Shown here: in pieces, positions 27,749-36,467 of the stretch | Numbering within the stretch: position 1 is the first letter of the stretch | Layout of the letters: each line of letters begins with the position of its first letter | NCBI RefSeq assembly: GCF_009469595.2 | Contig: NZ_SSXV01000002.1 | Location: forward strand, 186,001-250,000 | Origin: Thauera sp. 2A1 | GTDB taxonomy: Bacteria; Pseudomonadota; Gammaproteobacteria; Burkholderiales; Rhodocyclaceae | Reading direction: 5' to 3' | Length of the DNA: 64,000 nt | Made by a program: the position numbers and the translations under genes | Notes under the pieces: model-generated | Told to the model about the DNA's origin: nothing | What the model saw: only the letters and a program-made list of their open reading frames with translations | Database searches by the model: none

Positions 27749-29626
27749 ATGGACCCACGACTGCTGCGCTACTACAACCAGGAACTCCAGCACGTCCGCG
27801 AGATGGGCGCGGAGTTCGCACGCCAGTTCCCGAAGATCGCGGCCCGCCTCGGGGTGGACGGCATCGAGGTGTCCGACCCCTACGTCGAAAGGCTCCTCGA
27901 GGGCTTCGCCTTTCTCGCTGCGCGGGTACAGCTCAAGCTCGATGCCGAATTCCCGCGCTTCACCCAGCGCATGCTGGAGATCCTCTATCCGCAGTTTCTC
28001 GCGCCCACGCCGTCGATGCTGATCGCGCAATTCCGCCCGGACATGAACGATGGCAACCTCGCGAGCGGCTTCGTCATTCCGCGTGGCAGCAGCATGCGCA
28101 GCCAGCTTGGCAAGGGCGACGCGACCGCCTGCGAATTCCGCACCGCGCACGAAGTCCGGCTGCTGCCGCTGGAGGTGGCGGCGGCCAGCTATTTCTCGTA
28201 TGCGCCCGATCTGCCGCTGCCGCAATTGCCCGGCGGCAGTCGCATCCGCGGCGGCTTGCGCATTCGCCTGCGCGCCGGCGCCGGACTGACGATCGCCGAC
28301 CTCGACCTGGCGCGCCTGCCGCTCTACTTCGGCGGCGGCGACGAAGTGTCGATGAAGCTCTACGAACTCGCGCTCGGCGCCTGCGCCGGCATGCTGGTGC
28401 TGCCGCCGCAGCGGCCTGCGCCCTGGTATCAGTTCCTGCCGGCGACGCAGGTCCGCGCGCTGGGATTCGAGGACGACGAGGCCCTGCTGCCGGTGACCCT
28501 GCGCGGCTTCCAGGGCTACCGCCTGGTGCATGAGTACTTCGCCTTTCCGCAGCGTTTCACCTTCGTCGACCTGCACGGTCTCGGCGCGCCCGTGCGACGC
28601 TGCAGCGGCAGCGAGATCGAGATCGTGCTGCTGTTTTCCCGCGGCGATGCCGCCCTCGAGAGCGTGGTCAGCGAGGCGAACATCAGCCTGTTCTGCGCGC
28701 CTGCCATCAACCTGTTGCACAAGCGCGCCGAGCGCATCCAGGTGGGCGACGGGAGCTACGAATTCCACGTGGTGGCCGACCGCACGCGGCCGATGGATTT
28801 CGAGATCCACGACATCGAGTCGGTCACCGGCTACGGGGCCGGCGGTGTGCAGGCGCAGCGCGACTTCCTGCCCTTCTACGCGGCCTTCCATACCGAGGCG
28901 CCGGAGCATCCCGCCTACTTCACCCAGCAACGCGAGCCGCGCCTGCTGAGCCCGGAGCAGCAGCGCAAGGGCACCCGCTCGAGCTATGTCGGCAGCGAGG
29001 TGTTCATCGCGCTGGTGGATCCGGAGGAGGCGCCCTACGCAGCCGAGCTGCGCCAGTTGGCGGTCACGGCGCTGTGCACCAACCGCGACCTGCCGCTGCA
29101 GATGCCGGTCGGCGTCGGCAAGACCGATCTCACCCTCGATTCGGCCGCGCCCCTGGTCTGCATCCGCGTGCTGAAGGGCCCGTCGCGGCCGCTGTCCTCG
29201 CTGCGCCAGGGCAACGTCGCCTGGCAGTTCATCAATCACCTGTCGCTCAACTACCTGTCGCTGCTCGACAACGATGCGCGCCAAGGCGCGGCGGTGTTGC
29301 GCGAGATGCTCGAGCTCTACGCCCTGGGCGGCGACGGCGCGACGCTGCGGCAGATCGAAGGCCTGCGTTCGGTGAAGGTGCGGCCGCTGGTGCGGCGCTT
29401 TCCGCTGCCCGGTCCGGTGACCTTCGGCCGCGGGCTCGAAGTCGAGCTCGAAGTCGACGAGCTGGCCTTCCAGGGCGCGAGTCCCTTCCTTTTCGGGGCG
29501 GTGATGGAGCGCTTCCTGACCCGCTACGTGTCGATCAACTCCTTCACCGAGACGGTGCTGCGCTCCGACAGCCGCGGTGAAATCATGCGCTGGGTGCCAC
29601 GATGCGGGAACCGGCCGATCGTCTAG
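27749..29626 (+). CDS. tssF: T6SS baseplate protein TssF
   Basis: A 625-residue baseplate wedge protein (ImpG/VasA family). The N-terminus (MDPRLLRYYNQELQHVREMG; FARQFPKIAARLG) and the segment PYVERLLEGFAFLAARVQLK are conserved, as is VHEYFAFPQRFTFVDLHG in the middle. The C-terminus ends SINSFTETVLRSDSRGEIMR. It works with two TssG... one TssG and the TssE/TssK proteins; TssK is not in the window. Its 3' end overlaps tssG by 25 bases, implying translational coupling. Confidence 0.96.
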   Translation: MDPRLLRYYNQELQHVREMGAEFARQFPKIAARLGVDGIEVSDPYVERLLEGFAFLAARVQLKLDAEFPRFTQRMLEILYPQFLAPTPSMLIAQFRPDMNDGNLASGFVIPRGSSMRSQLGKGDATACEFRTAHEVRLLPLEVAAASYFSYAPDLPLPQLPGGSRIRGGLRIRLRAGAGLTIADLDLARLPLYFGGGDEVSMKLYELALGACAGMLVLPPQRPAPWYQFLPATQVRALGFEDDEALLPVTLRGFQGYRLVHEYFAFPQRFTFVDLHGLGAPVRRCSGSEIEIVLLFSRGDAALESVVSEANISLFCAPAINLLHKRAERIQVGDGSYEFHVVADRTRPMDFEIHDIESVTGYGAGGVQAQRDFLPFYAAFHTEAPEHPAYFTQQREPRLLSPEQQRKGTRSSYVGSEVFIALVDPEEAPYAAELRQLAVTALCTNRDLPLQMPVGVGKTDLTLDSAAPLVCIRVLKGPSRPLSSLRQGNVAWQFINHLSLNYLSLLDNDARQGAAVLREMLELYALGGDGATLRQIEGLRSVKVRPLVRRFPLPGPVTFGRGLEVELEVDELAFQGASPFLFGAVMERFLTRYVSINSFTETVLRSDSRGEIMRWVPRCGNRPIV

Positions 29627-30678
29627 CGTGGCTGAGCGCGCTCCAGAAGGAGCCGTATCGCCACGACTTCTATCAGACGCTGCGGCGCATGGAGTGCCTT
29701 TTCGCCGACAAGCCGCGCATAGGGCAGGCCCTGCGGCCGGCGGACGAACCCCTGCGGCTGGCGCAGGACGTGTCGATGAGCTTCGCGCCCGCGCCCATCT
29801 CCGCCTTCGAGCCGGCTGCGGACGCGCCGCCCCGCCTGGTGCAGCGGATCTTCGGCCTGCTCGGCCCCAACGGGCCGTTGCCGCTGCATCTCACCGAATA
29901 CGCCCGCGAGCGCCTGCTGCACCAGGGTGACGCCACGCTGTCACGCTTTCTCGACCTGTTCCACCATCGGCTGATCGAGCTGTTCTACCGCGCCTGGGCG
30001 CAGGCACAACCGACCGCCAGCCTCGACCGCCCGGCGCAGGACCGCTTCTCGTTCCTGGTTGGTGCGCTGATCGGAATCGGCACGCCAAAGCTGCGCGAAC
30101 GCGACGACGCCGGTGATTTCGCCAAGCTCTTCCACGCCGGGCTGCTGGCGCCGCAGGTGCGCAATGCCGATGGCCTGCAGGCGTTGCTGTCCGGCTATTT
30201 CCGCCTGCCGCTGCGGGTGGAGCAGTTCGTCGGCCACTGGATGCGCCTCCCCGAATCCGACCGCACGCGGCTGGGGGCGATGAACGCCGGCGCGCAACTG
30301 GGCGTCGGCGTGGTGCTGGGCGCGAGAGTCTGGGACCGCCAGCACAAGTTCCGCCTGCGCATCGGGCCGCTCGGCTTCGCACAGTACGAGGCCTTCCTGC
30401 CCGGCGGCAAGGCGCTGGCGCGGTTGGTCGCGCTCGTGCGCCAGTACCTGTGCTTCGAGCTCGACTGGGATGCACGCCTCGTCCTCAGGCACGACGAGGT
30501 GCCCGCGATGCGCCTGGGGCGCGCCGGCCGGTTGGGCTGGACCACCTGGCTGGGCCGTCCGCGCGGGCGGCGCGATGCCGACGATCTGACGTTGAACGCG
30601 GAGGAGGTGCTGGCGCGCAGCCGTGGGGCGCGCCGCACCGACGTTTCGCCCGATGCAATGCAAGGAGCGCAATCATGA
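29602..30678 (+). CDS. tssG: T6SS baseplate protein TssG
   Basis: A 358-residue baseplate protein (ImpH/VasB family), partner of TssF. It shows EPYRHDFYQTLRRMECLFAD at the start, FGLLGPNGPLPLHLTEYARE, and FHHRLIELFYRAWAQAQPT, which are the hallmark segments. The C-terminal part is rich in Arg and Gly. The start overlaps tssF by 25 bases, and the stop overlaps the clpV start in an ATGA. Length is normal. Confidence 0.95.
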   Translation: MREPADRLAWLSALQKEPYRHDFYQTLRRMECLFADKPRIGQALRPADEPLRLAQDVSMSFAPAPISAFEPAADAPPRLVQRIFGLLGPNGPLPLHLTEYARERLLHQGDATLSRFLDLFHHRLIELFYRAWAQAQPTASLDRPAQDRFSFLVGALIGIGTPKLRERDDAGDFAKLFHAGLLAPQVRNADGLQALLSGYFRLPLRVEQFVGHWMRLPESDRTRLGAMNAGAQLGVGVVLGARVWDRQHKFRLRIGPLGFAQYEAFLPGGKALARLVALVRQYLCFELDWDARLVLRHDEVPAMRLGRAGRLGWTTWLGRPRGRRDADDLTLNAEEVLARSRGARRTDVSPDAMQGAQS

Positions 30679-33476
30679 GTGAAATCAGCCGCGTCGCCCT
30701 GTTCGGCAAGCTCAACCGCGTGGCGTACAAGGCGGTGGAAGGCGCGACCGTGTTCTGCAAGCTGCGCGGCAACCCCTATGTCGAGCTCGAGCACTGGGTG
30801 ATGCAGATCGTGCAGACGCAGGACACCGACTGGCACCGCATCATCAAGCACTACCAGATCGATGCCTCCGTGCTGGCGAAGGACATCACCAACGCGCTCG
30901 ACCGCCTGCCGCGTGGCGCGACCTCGATCACCGACCTGTCCGAGAACATCACCAACGCCATCGAGCGCGGCTGGGTGTATGGCTCGTTGATGTACGGCGA
31001 CAACTCGGTGCGCACCGGCTACCTGCTGCTGGGCATGCTCAAGACCAACTACCTGCGCAATGCGCTGTTCGCGATCTCGCGCCAGTTCGAGCGGGTGAGG
31101 CCGGACGAGCTGTCCGACGCCCTGCCGCAGATCACCGCCGGCTCGCCAGAAGACAGCCTGGGCGCGGGCTCGGGATCGGAGGCCGAGCCGGGCGAGGCGA
31201 GCGGCGCGATGGCGCCTGCGCAACTCGGAAAACAGGAAGCCCTGCACAAGTTCGCCGTCGACCTCACGGAAAAGGCGCGCAAGGGCGAGATCGACCCGGT
31301 CACCGGTCGCGACGAGGAGATCCGCCAGATCGTCGACATCCTGATGCGCCGCCGACAGAACAACCCGATGATCACCGGCGAGGCCGGGGTCGGCAAGACG
31401 GCGGTGGTGGAAGGCTTCGCCATGCGGATCGTGCGCGGCGACGTGCCGCCGCAACTGAAGGCGGTGAAGCTGCTGACGCTCGACATCGGCCTGCTGCAGG
31501 CGGGCGCGAGCATGAAGGGCGAGTTCGAGCAGCGCCTGCGCCAGGTGATCGACGAGGTGCAGGCCAGCCCCAAGCCCATCATCCTGTTCATCGACGAGAT
31601 CCACACCTTGGTCGGCGCGGGCGGCGCGGCCGGCACCGGCGATGCGGCCAACCTGCTCAAGCCGGCGCTCGCGCGCGGCAACCTGCGCACCATCGGCGCC
31701 ACGACCTGGGCCGAATACAAGAAGTACATCGAGAAGGACCCGGCGCTGACGCGCCGCTTCCAGGTGATTCAGGTCCTGGAGCCGGACGAGGCAAAGGCCA
31801 CGCTGATGCTGCGCGGCGTCGCCACCGTGCTGGAGAGGCACCATCGCGTGCAGTTGCTGGACGAGGCGATGGAGGCCGCGGTGCGGCTGTCGCACCGCTA
31901 CATCCCGGCCCGGCAGTTGCCCGACAAGGCGGTGAGCCTGCTCGACACCGCCTGCGCGCGGGTGGCGGTCAGCCAGCACGCGACACCGCCCGAGGTGGAG
32001 GACTGCAAGCGGCGCATCGAGGCGCTCGACACCGAGCTCGAGATCATCGGCCGCGAGGAGCTGGTCGGCATCGACATCGGCGCGCGACGCAGCGACGCCG
32101 AGGCAAGGCACAAGGCCGAACAGGAGCGCCTGGCGGTGCTCGAGGCGCGCTGGAAGGAGGAGAAAAGCGTCGTCGACGAGATCCTCGACCTGAGGGCGAA
32201 ACTGCGCGCGGGAGGCAAGGCGGTGGACCAGGCGCCGGAAGCAAGCGCCGCGCCGGCGGAGCAGGCCGCTCCGGCCAGCGCCGCGCCGGAGTCACCGGTC
32301 GCCGACAGCGATTCAACACCGAAGGCCGAAGACCCGGCCCCGCCTGCGCAGGATCGTGACACCCTGCTCGCCCGCCTGCAGGTGCTGCAGGAGCGCCTGC
32401 ATGCCTTGCAGGGTGAAGCGCCGCTGATCATGCCGACGGTGGACGAGCAGTCGGTGGCCGGTGTCGTGGCGGACTGGACCGGCATTCCGGTCGGGCGCAT
32501 GGTCAAGAACGAAGTGGAGGCCGTCCTGCACCTCGCCGATAGCCTGGAGAAGCGCATCATCGGCCAGCGCCATGCGCTGGAGATGATCGCGCGCCGCATC
32601 CAGACCTCGCGCGCGCACCTGGACAACCCCAACAAGCCGATCGGCGTGTTCATGCTCGCCGGCAGTTCAGGCGTGGGCAAGACCGAGACCGCGCTCGCGC
32701 TGGCCGAAGCGCTGTATGGCGGCGAGCAGAACGTCATCACCATCAACATGAGCGAGTTCCAGGAGGCGCACACCGTCTCCACGCTGAAGGGCGCGCCCCC
32801 GGGTTATGTCGGCTACGGCGAAGGCGGCGTGCTCACCGAGGCGGTGCGCCGCCGGCCGTATTCGGTGGTGTTGCTCGACGAGATGGAGAAGGCGCACCCC
32901 GACGTCCACGAGCTGTTCTTCCAGGTCTTCGACAAGGGCTGGATGGAGGACGGCGAGGGCAGGGTGATCAACTTCAAGAACACGCTGATCCTCATCACCA
33001 CCAACGTCGGCACCGACACCATCATGGGCCTGTGCAAGGATCCCGAGCTGATGCCGACGCCCGAAGGCATCGCCCGGGCGCTGCGCGATCCGCTGCTGAA
33101 GGTCTTCCCGCCCGCGTTGCTCGGCCGCCTGGTGGTGATCCCCTACTACCCGCTCACCGACGAGATCGTCGGCCTGATCGCGCGCCTGCAGCTCAAGCGC
33201 ATCGCCAAGCGGGTGCAGGAGAATCACAAGGTGCCCTTCATCTACGACGAGGCGGTGGTCAGGCTGATCGTAGGCCGCTGCACCGAAGTCGAGAGCGGTG
33301 CGCGCATGATCGATGCGATCCTCACCAACACGATGCTGCCTCGCATCAGCCAGGAGTTCCTCGAGCGCATCGTGGAGGGGCGGCCGGTCGATGGGGTGTG
33401 GGTGGATGTCGTCGATGATGATTTCCACTACCGCTTCGACCGGCCGGAATCAGAGCCTGTGGGGGGTACGGCATGA
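30675..33476 (+). CDS. clpV: T6SS ATPase ClpV (TssH)
   Basis: A 933-residue AAA+ unfoldase that dismantles the contracted TssB-TssC sheath so it can be reused. It has a Clp N-terminal domain (about 1-160); a first ATPase domain with Walker A GEAGVGKTA near residue 237 and Walker B IILFIDEIHTL; a middle domain with an Ala/Pro/Glu-rich insert (about residues 515-560) before the second ring; and a second ATPase with GSSGVGKTE near 664 and VVLLDEMEKAHPDV. The start ATG overlaps the tssG stop. The stop overlaps the next gene, a TPR-methyltransferase, in another ATGA, which is unusual. Confidence 0.97.
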   Translation: MSEISRVALFGKLNRVAYKAVEGATVFCKLRGNPYVELEHWVMQIVQTQDTDWHRIIKHYQIDASVLAKDITNALDRLPRGATSITDLSENITNAIERGWVYGSLMYGDNSVRTGYLLLGMLKTNYLRNALFAISRQFERVRPDELSDALPQITAGSPEDSLGAGSGSEAEPGEASGAMAPAQLGKQEALHKFAVDLTEKARKGEIDPVTGRDEEIRQIVDILMRRRQNNPMITGEAGVGKTAVVEGFAMRIVRGDVPPQLKAVKLLTLDIGLLQAGASMKGEFEQRLRQVIDEVQASPKPIILFIDEIHTLVGAGGAAGTGDAANLLKPALARGNLRTIGATTWAEYKKYIEKDPALTRRFQVIQVLEPDEAKATLMLRGVATVLERHHRVQLLDEAMEAAVRLSHRYIPARQLPDKAVSLLDTACARVAVSQHATPPEVEDCKRRIEALDTELEIIGREELVGIDIGARRSDAEARHKAEQERLAVLEARWKEEKSVVDEILDLRAKLRAGGKAVDQAPEASAAPAEQAAPASAAPESPVADSDSTPKAEDPAPPAQDRDTLLARLQVLQERLHALQGEAPLIMPTVDEQSVAGVVADWTGIPVGRMVKNEVEAVLHLADSLEKRIIGQRHALEMIARRIQTSRAHLDNPNKPIGVFMLAGSSGVGKTETALALAEALYGGEQNVITINMSEFQEAHTVSTLKGAPPGYVGYGEGGVLTEAVRRRPYSVVLLDEMEKAHPDVHELFFQVFDKGWMEDGEGRVINFKNTLILITTNVGTDTIMGLCKDPELMPTPEGIARALRDPLLKVFPPALLGRLVVIPYYPLTDEIVGLIARLQLKRIAKRVQENHKVPFIYDEAVVRLIVGRCTEVESGARMIDAILTNTMLPRISQEFLERIVEGRPVDGVWVDVVDDDFHYRFDRPESEPVGGTA

Positions 33477-34936
33477 GCCGGGTCGCCCACCCGCAGCGCC
33501 GCGGGCAGCGCGAGCGCGCCGATCCGCCGCCGGGGTCCGCTCCGGCGGCAGCCGAGGACGGCGAGCGGATCACGCTGGAAGAGGCCGTGCTGCGGGCGCA
33601 GCAGGCGCATCGCCACGGACAGCACGACCTTGCCGAGCGCATCTACCGCGCGGTGCTCGCGCTCGACCCGCAGGACGTGAATGCACTGCATTTTCTGGGG
33701 GTGCTGCTGCATCAGCGTGGCGACAGTGGCGGTGGCGCGGCGCTCATCAGGCAGGCGCTGGCGCTGGTGCCGGACGCGCCAGGCGTGTGGAACAACCTGG
33801 GCAACGTGCTGCTGGAAATGGGGCAGATCGATGAGGCCGTCGAGGCCTATCGTCGCTGCCTGGCGCTCGCGCCCGAACTCGCCGATGCCCACAACAACCT
33901 CGGCACCATCCACCGCAGCCGTGGCGAATGGGCGCTGGCCGAGGCGGCCTACCTGCGCGCGATCGCCGCCCAGCCCGACCGGGCCGATGCCTACGACAAC
34001 ATGGCGGCGCTCAACCGCGCCGCGCTCGCGGTCAATCCGGCACTTGCCGATGCCTACAACAACCTCGCCAACCTGATGATGGCGCAGCGCCGCATCGGCG
34101 AAGCCGTCGCCTACGCATGCAAGGCGATCACCGTGAGCCCGGGCCACGGCTCGGCGCGCAAGCTGCTGGGCATCGCCTACTACACGCTGGGCGAGCTCGA
34201 CCGCGCTGCCGCGGTGTATCGCGAGTGGCTGGCGGAGGAGCCGGACAATCCCGTCGCACTTCATCACCTCGCCGCCTGCACCGGACAGGCGATTCCCGAT
34301 CGCGCCGCCGACAGCTACGTCGAGAAGACCTTCGACGACTTCGCCGCCAGCTTCGACGCCAAGCTCGAACACCTCCAGTATCGTGCGCCGCACCTGCTGG
34401 CGAACGCACTGGAGGCCGCCTGCGGCGCGCCGCGGGGCGCGCTGGACGTGCTCGACGCCGGTTGCGGCACCGGGTTGTGCGGCCCGCTGGTGCGTGCGCA
34501 CGCGCGCGTCCTGAGCGGCGTGGATCTGTCCGGGCGCATGCTCGAGAGGGCGCGTCAGCGCGGCATCTACGACGACTTGCACAAGGCCGAGCTGACGCAC
34601 CACCTGTCGCAGCATCGGGACCGCTGGGACGTCGTGCTGTCGGCCGACACCCTGTGCTACTTCGGCGATCTCGACGCGATGCTGGCCGCCAGCCACGCCG
34701 CGCTGCGGCCCGGCGGGCGGCTGTTATTCACCGTGGAGGCACTGGCGGGCGAGGGCGACGCGCCTTTCCACCTGCAGCCCAACGGCCGCTATGCGCATCG
34801 CCACGGTTACGTTGCCGCGGCGATGGCGCGGGCGGGGTTCGACGACATCGCCATCGACGGCCAGGTGCTGCGCAACGAGGGCGGCGAGCCCGTGCGCGGC
34901 TGGCTCGTCAGCGGGCAGCGATCGCAGCCGCGATAA
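33473..34936 (+). CDS. TPR-repeat SAM methyltransferase fused protein
   Basis: A 487-residue protein with TPR repeats in the N-terminal half (about residues 35-270) and a class I methyltransferase domain in the C-terminal half. The SAM-binding motifs are VLDAGCGTGLCG near 330 and GVDLSGRMLERA; SADTLCYFGDLDAMLAA and LRPGGRLLFTVEA follow in the usual order. One TPR looks about 13 residues short: YDNMAALNR runs straight into AALAVNPALADAYNNL, missing the expected GxxxEAxxxYR helix. The start overlaps the clpV stop by four bases, so it is co-translated with the T6SS genes. The substrate is unknown; small-molecule or protein methylation are both possible. Confidence 0.85.
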   Translation: MSRVAHPQRRGQRERADPPPGSAPAAAEDGERITLEEAVLRAQQAHRHGQHDLAERIYRAVLALDPQDVNALHFLGVLLHQRGDSGGGAALIRQALALVPDAPGVWNNLGNVLLEMGQIDEAVEAYRRCLALAPELADAHNNLGTIHRSRGEWALAEAAYLRAIAAQPDRADAYDNMAALNRAALAVNPALADAYNNLANLMMAQRRIGEAVAYACKAITVSPGHGSARKLLGIAYYTLGELDRAAAVYREWLAEEPDNPVALHHLAACTGQAIPDRAADSYVEKTFDDFAASFDAKLEHLQYRAPHLLANALEAACGAPRGALDVLDAGCGTGLCGPLVRAHARVLSGVDLSGRMLERARQRGIYDDLHKAELTHHLSQHRDRWDVVLSADTLCYFGDLDAMLAASHAALRPGGRLLFTVEALAGEGDAPFHLQPNGRYAHRHGYVAAAMARAGFDDIAIDGQVLRNEGGEPVRGWLVSGQRSQPR

Positions 34937-34952
34937 CCCGGAGGAACGAGCC

Positions 34953-36374
34953 ATGCCGCGAATTCGACTCCCCGACCCCAAGGACATCGACGAGATGATC
35001 CAGGGCGTCAGCAAACGTTCGGAGATGGCCGAGCGCAAGCTCAAGACCGCGATCGGCAACGCGCTGGCGACGATGGACCCGGCCGACAAGCGGACGCTCA
35101 CTGGCGATCTCAGGCTGACCGACCTCGACATCCAGAACCTGTTGCGGCGCGATCGTCTGGATGATCCGGCGCGCGACAGGCTCAAGGAAATCATCGCCAA
35201 GATGCGGGATCTGGACGAAAGCGGGCTCACCATTTACCCCGGTGCGGTGCAGAGCCACCGCGAGTTGAGCAAGACCGAGCGTACTGCGATGGCTGCGCTC
35301 GCAGCGGATGTTTCCGCCTTGATGCGCGACATCGCCAGCGGTCACCACGACCCCTATGTGAAGAACGTGTTCGGCGACGGATTCGAGGAGGAGGCGAAGA
35401 AGGTCTTCAAGGGCGCAGCCAAGGCACTCGACCGGCTGATGAAGGCCTCCGGCGGGCTGGTGGTAGATGTGATGCGCAAGAGCGACGTCTGGAGTTGCGG
35501 CGGGCTCACCAACAGCACCCGCATGGCGCTGCCGGAAAGCCTGGTGGCGGCGGCCAGCGATCGCAGCCGGAGCGGGTATGCGTTCCTGACGCTGGTGCAC
35601 GAGAGCACCCACGCGTTGCCCAAAGGAGGCACCACCGACGTGCTGTACGAGCACCACGAGCGCTTCCTCAACGCCAATCCGCAGGCCAAACTCGCCACCG
35701 CCGACTATTACAAGGAAGTCGTGCGGCAGATCGCCACCGCCGCGGGGCGCGTCTTCACGCCCCAGGACGTCGATGCCCACCTCTCTACCACGCGCTCCAA
35801 GGATCTGATGCTGGCGGCCGAGGCCGCGGACAAGGTGCTGAACGGCGCCTGGGTGAGCGCCATACGGATCCACGACACCATCCACAGCATGGCGCGGGCG
35901 CCGGGCAACTTCGTGGGCTGGGAAACCTGGTTGCGCAACGCTTCGCGGCTGATGGGCACCTCAATCCATCGCGAGCCGGACATCGCCTTCACCAAGGCCG
36001 GTCTCATGCGCGGCAGGAACAGCGGGCCGCCGATCCACAGCGGCGACCTCGCGGTGATGGACAACAAGATCGCGATGCTGGCGGCGTGCAACGGCAAGGC
36101 GAAGTACGTCATCAAGGAGCCCACTGTCGCGCTGGGGCCCGAGGACTACGTCGGATACGTGCTGACCGAGGTGTTGCGGATGTTCGGCGGTGGGCTGAAG
36201 TTCAGCAAGTCGCTGGACAAGGACGTGATCGTGATCCGGTCGCTCGGCGCGCTGCATGAATCGGTCAACAGCGGAAGAAAGAACCTGCTGCTCGACGTCG
36301 GCAATGCGAAAAAGCCGGGATTGGCGCAACTGCCCGAACCGATGCGCAGCTACGATGCGCTCAAGCGCGTCTAG
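34953..36374 (+). CDS. Candidate T6SS effector with an M35-like zinc metallopeptidase motif
   Basis: A 473-residue protein with no signal peptide. It contains LVHESTHAL, an HExxH zinc motif at residues 216-220, followed by GTTDVLY at 226-232. This matches the GTxDxxY pattern of M35 (aspzincin/deuterolysin) peptidases. The third ligand candidate D229 is nine residues after the second His, the spacing I recall for Grifola metalloendopeptidase. The rest is unlike deuterolysin, with helical N-terminal and C-terminal regions. It lies between the TPR-methyltransferase and vgrG, a typical effector position, with GGAGGAACGAG before the ATG. No obvious immunity gene is beside it. Effector function is an inference; a structural or housekeeping peptidase is possible. 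Confidence 0.72.
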   Translation: MPRIRLPDPKDIDEMIQGVSKRSEMAERKLKTAIGNALATMDPADKRTLTGDLRLTDLDIQNLLRRDRLDDPARDRLKEIIAKMRDLDESGLTIYPGAVQSHRELSKTERTAMAALAADVSALMRDIASGHHDPYVKNVFGDGFEEEAKKVFKGAAKALDRLMKASGGLVVDVMRKSDVWSCGGLTNSTRMALPESLVAAASDRSRSGYAFLTLVHESTHALPKGGTTDVLYEHHERFLNANPQAKLATADYYKEVVRQIATAAGRVFTPQDVDAHLSTTRSKDLMLAAEAADKVLNGAWVSAIRIHDTIHSMARAPGNFVGWETWLRNASRLMGTSIHREPDIAFTKAGLMRGRNSGPPIHSGDLAVMDNKIAMLAACNGKAKYVIKEPTVALGPEDYVGYVLTEVLRMFGGGLKFSKSLDKDVIVIRSLGALHESVNSGRKNLLLDVGNAKKPGLAQLPEPMRSYDALKRV

Positions 36375-36467
36375 CACGCACATCGTCATGCTCGCTGCGC
36401 TGGCGTTTCACGAACCGATCGCCTAACAATTACGTATGAGGCGTATGAGGCACACAAGGGAGGCCGC

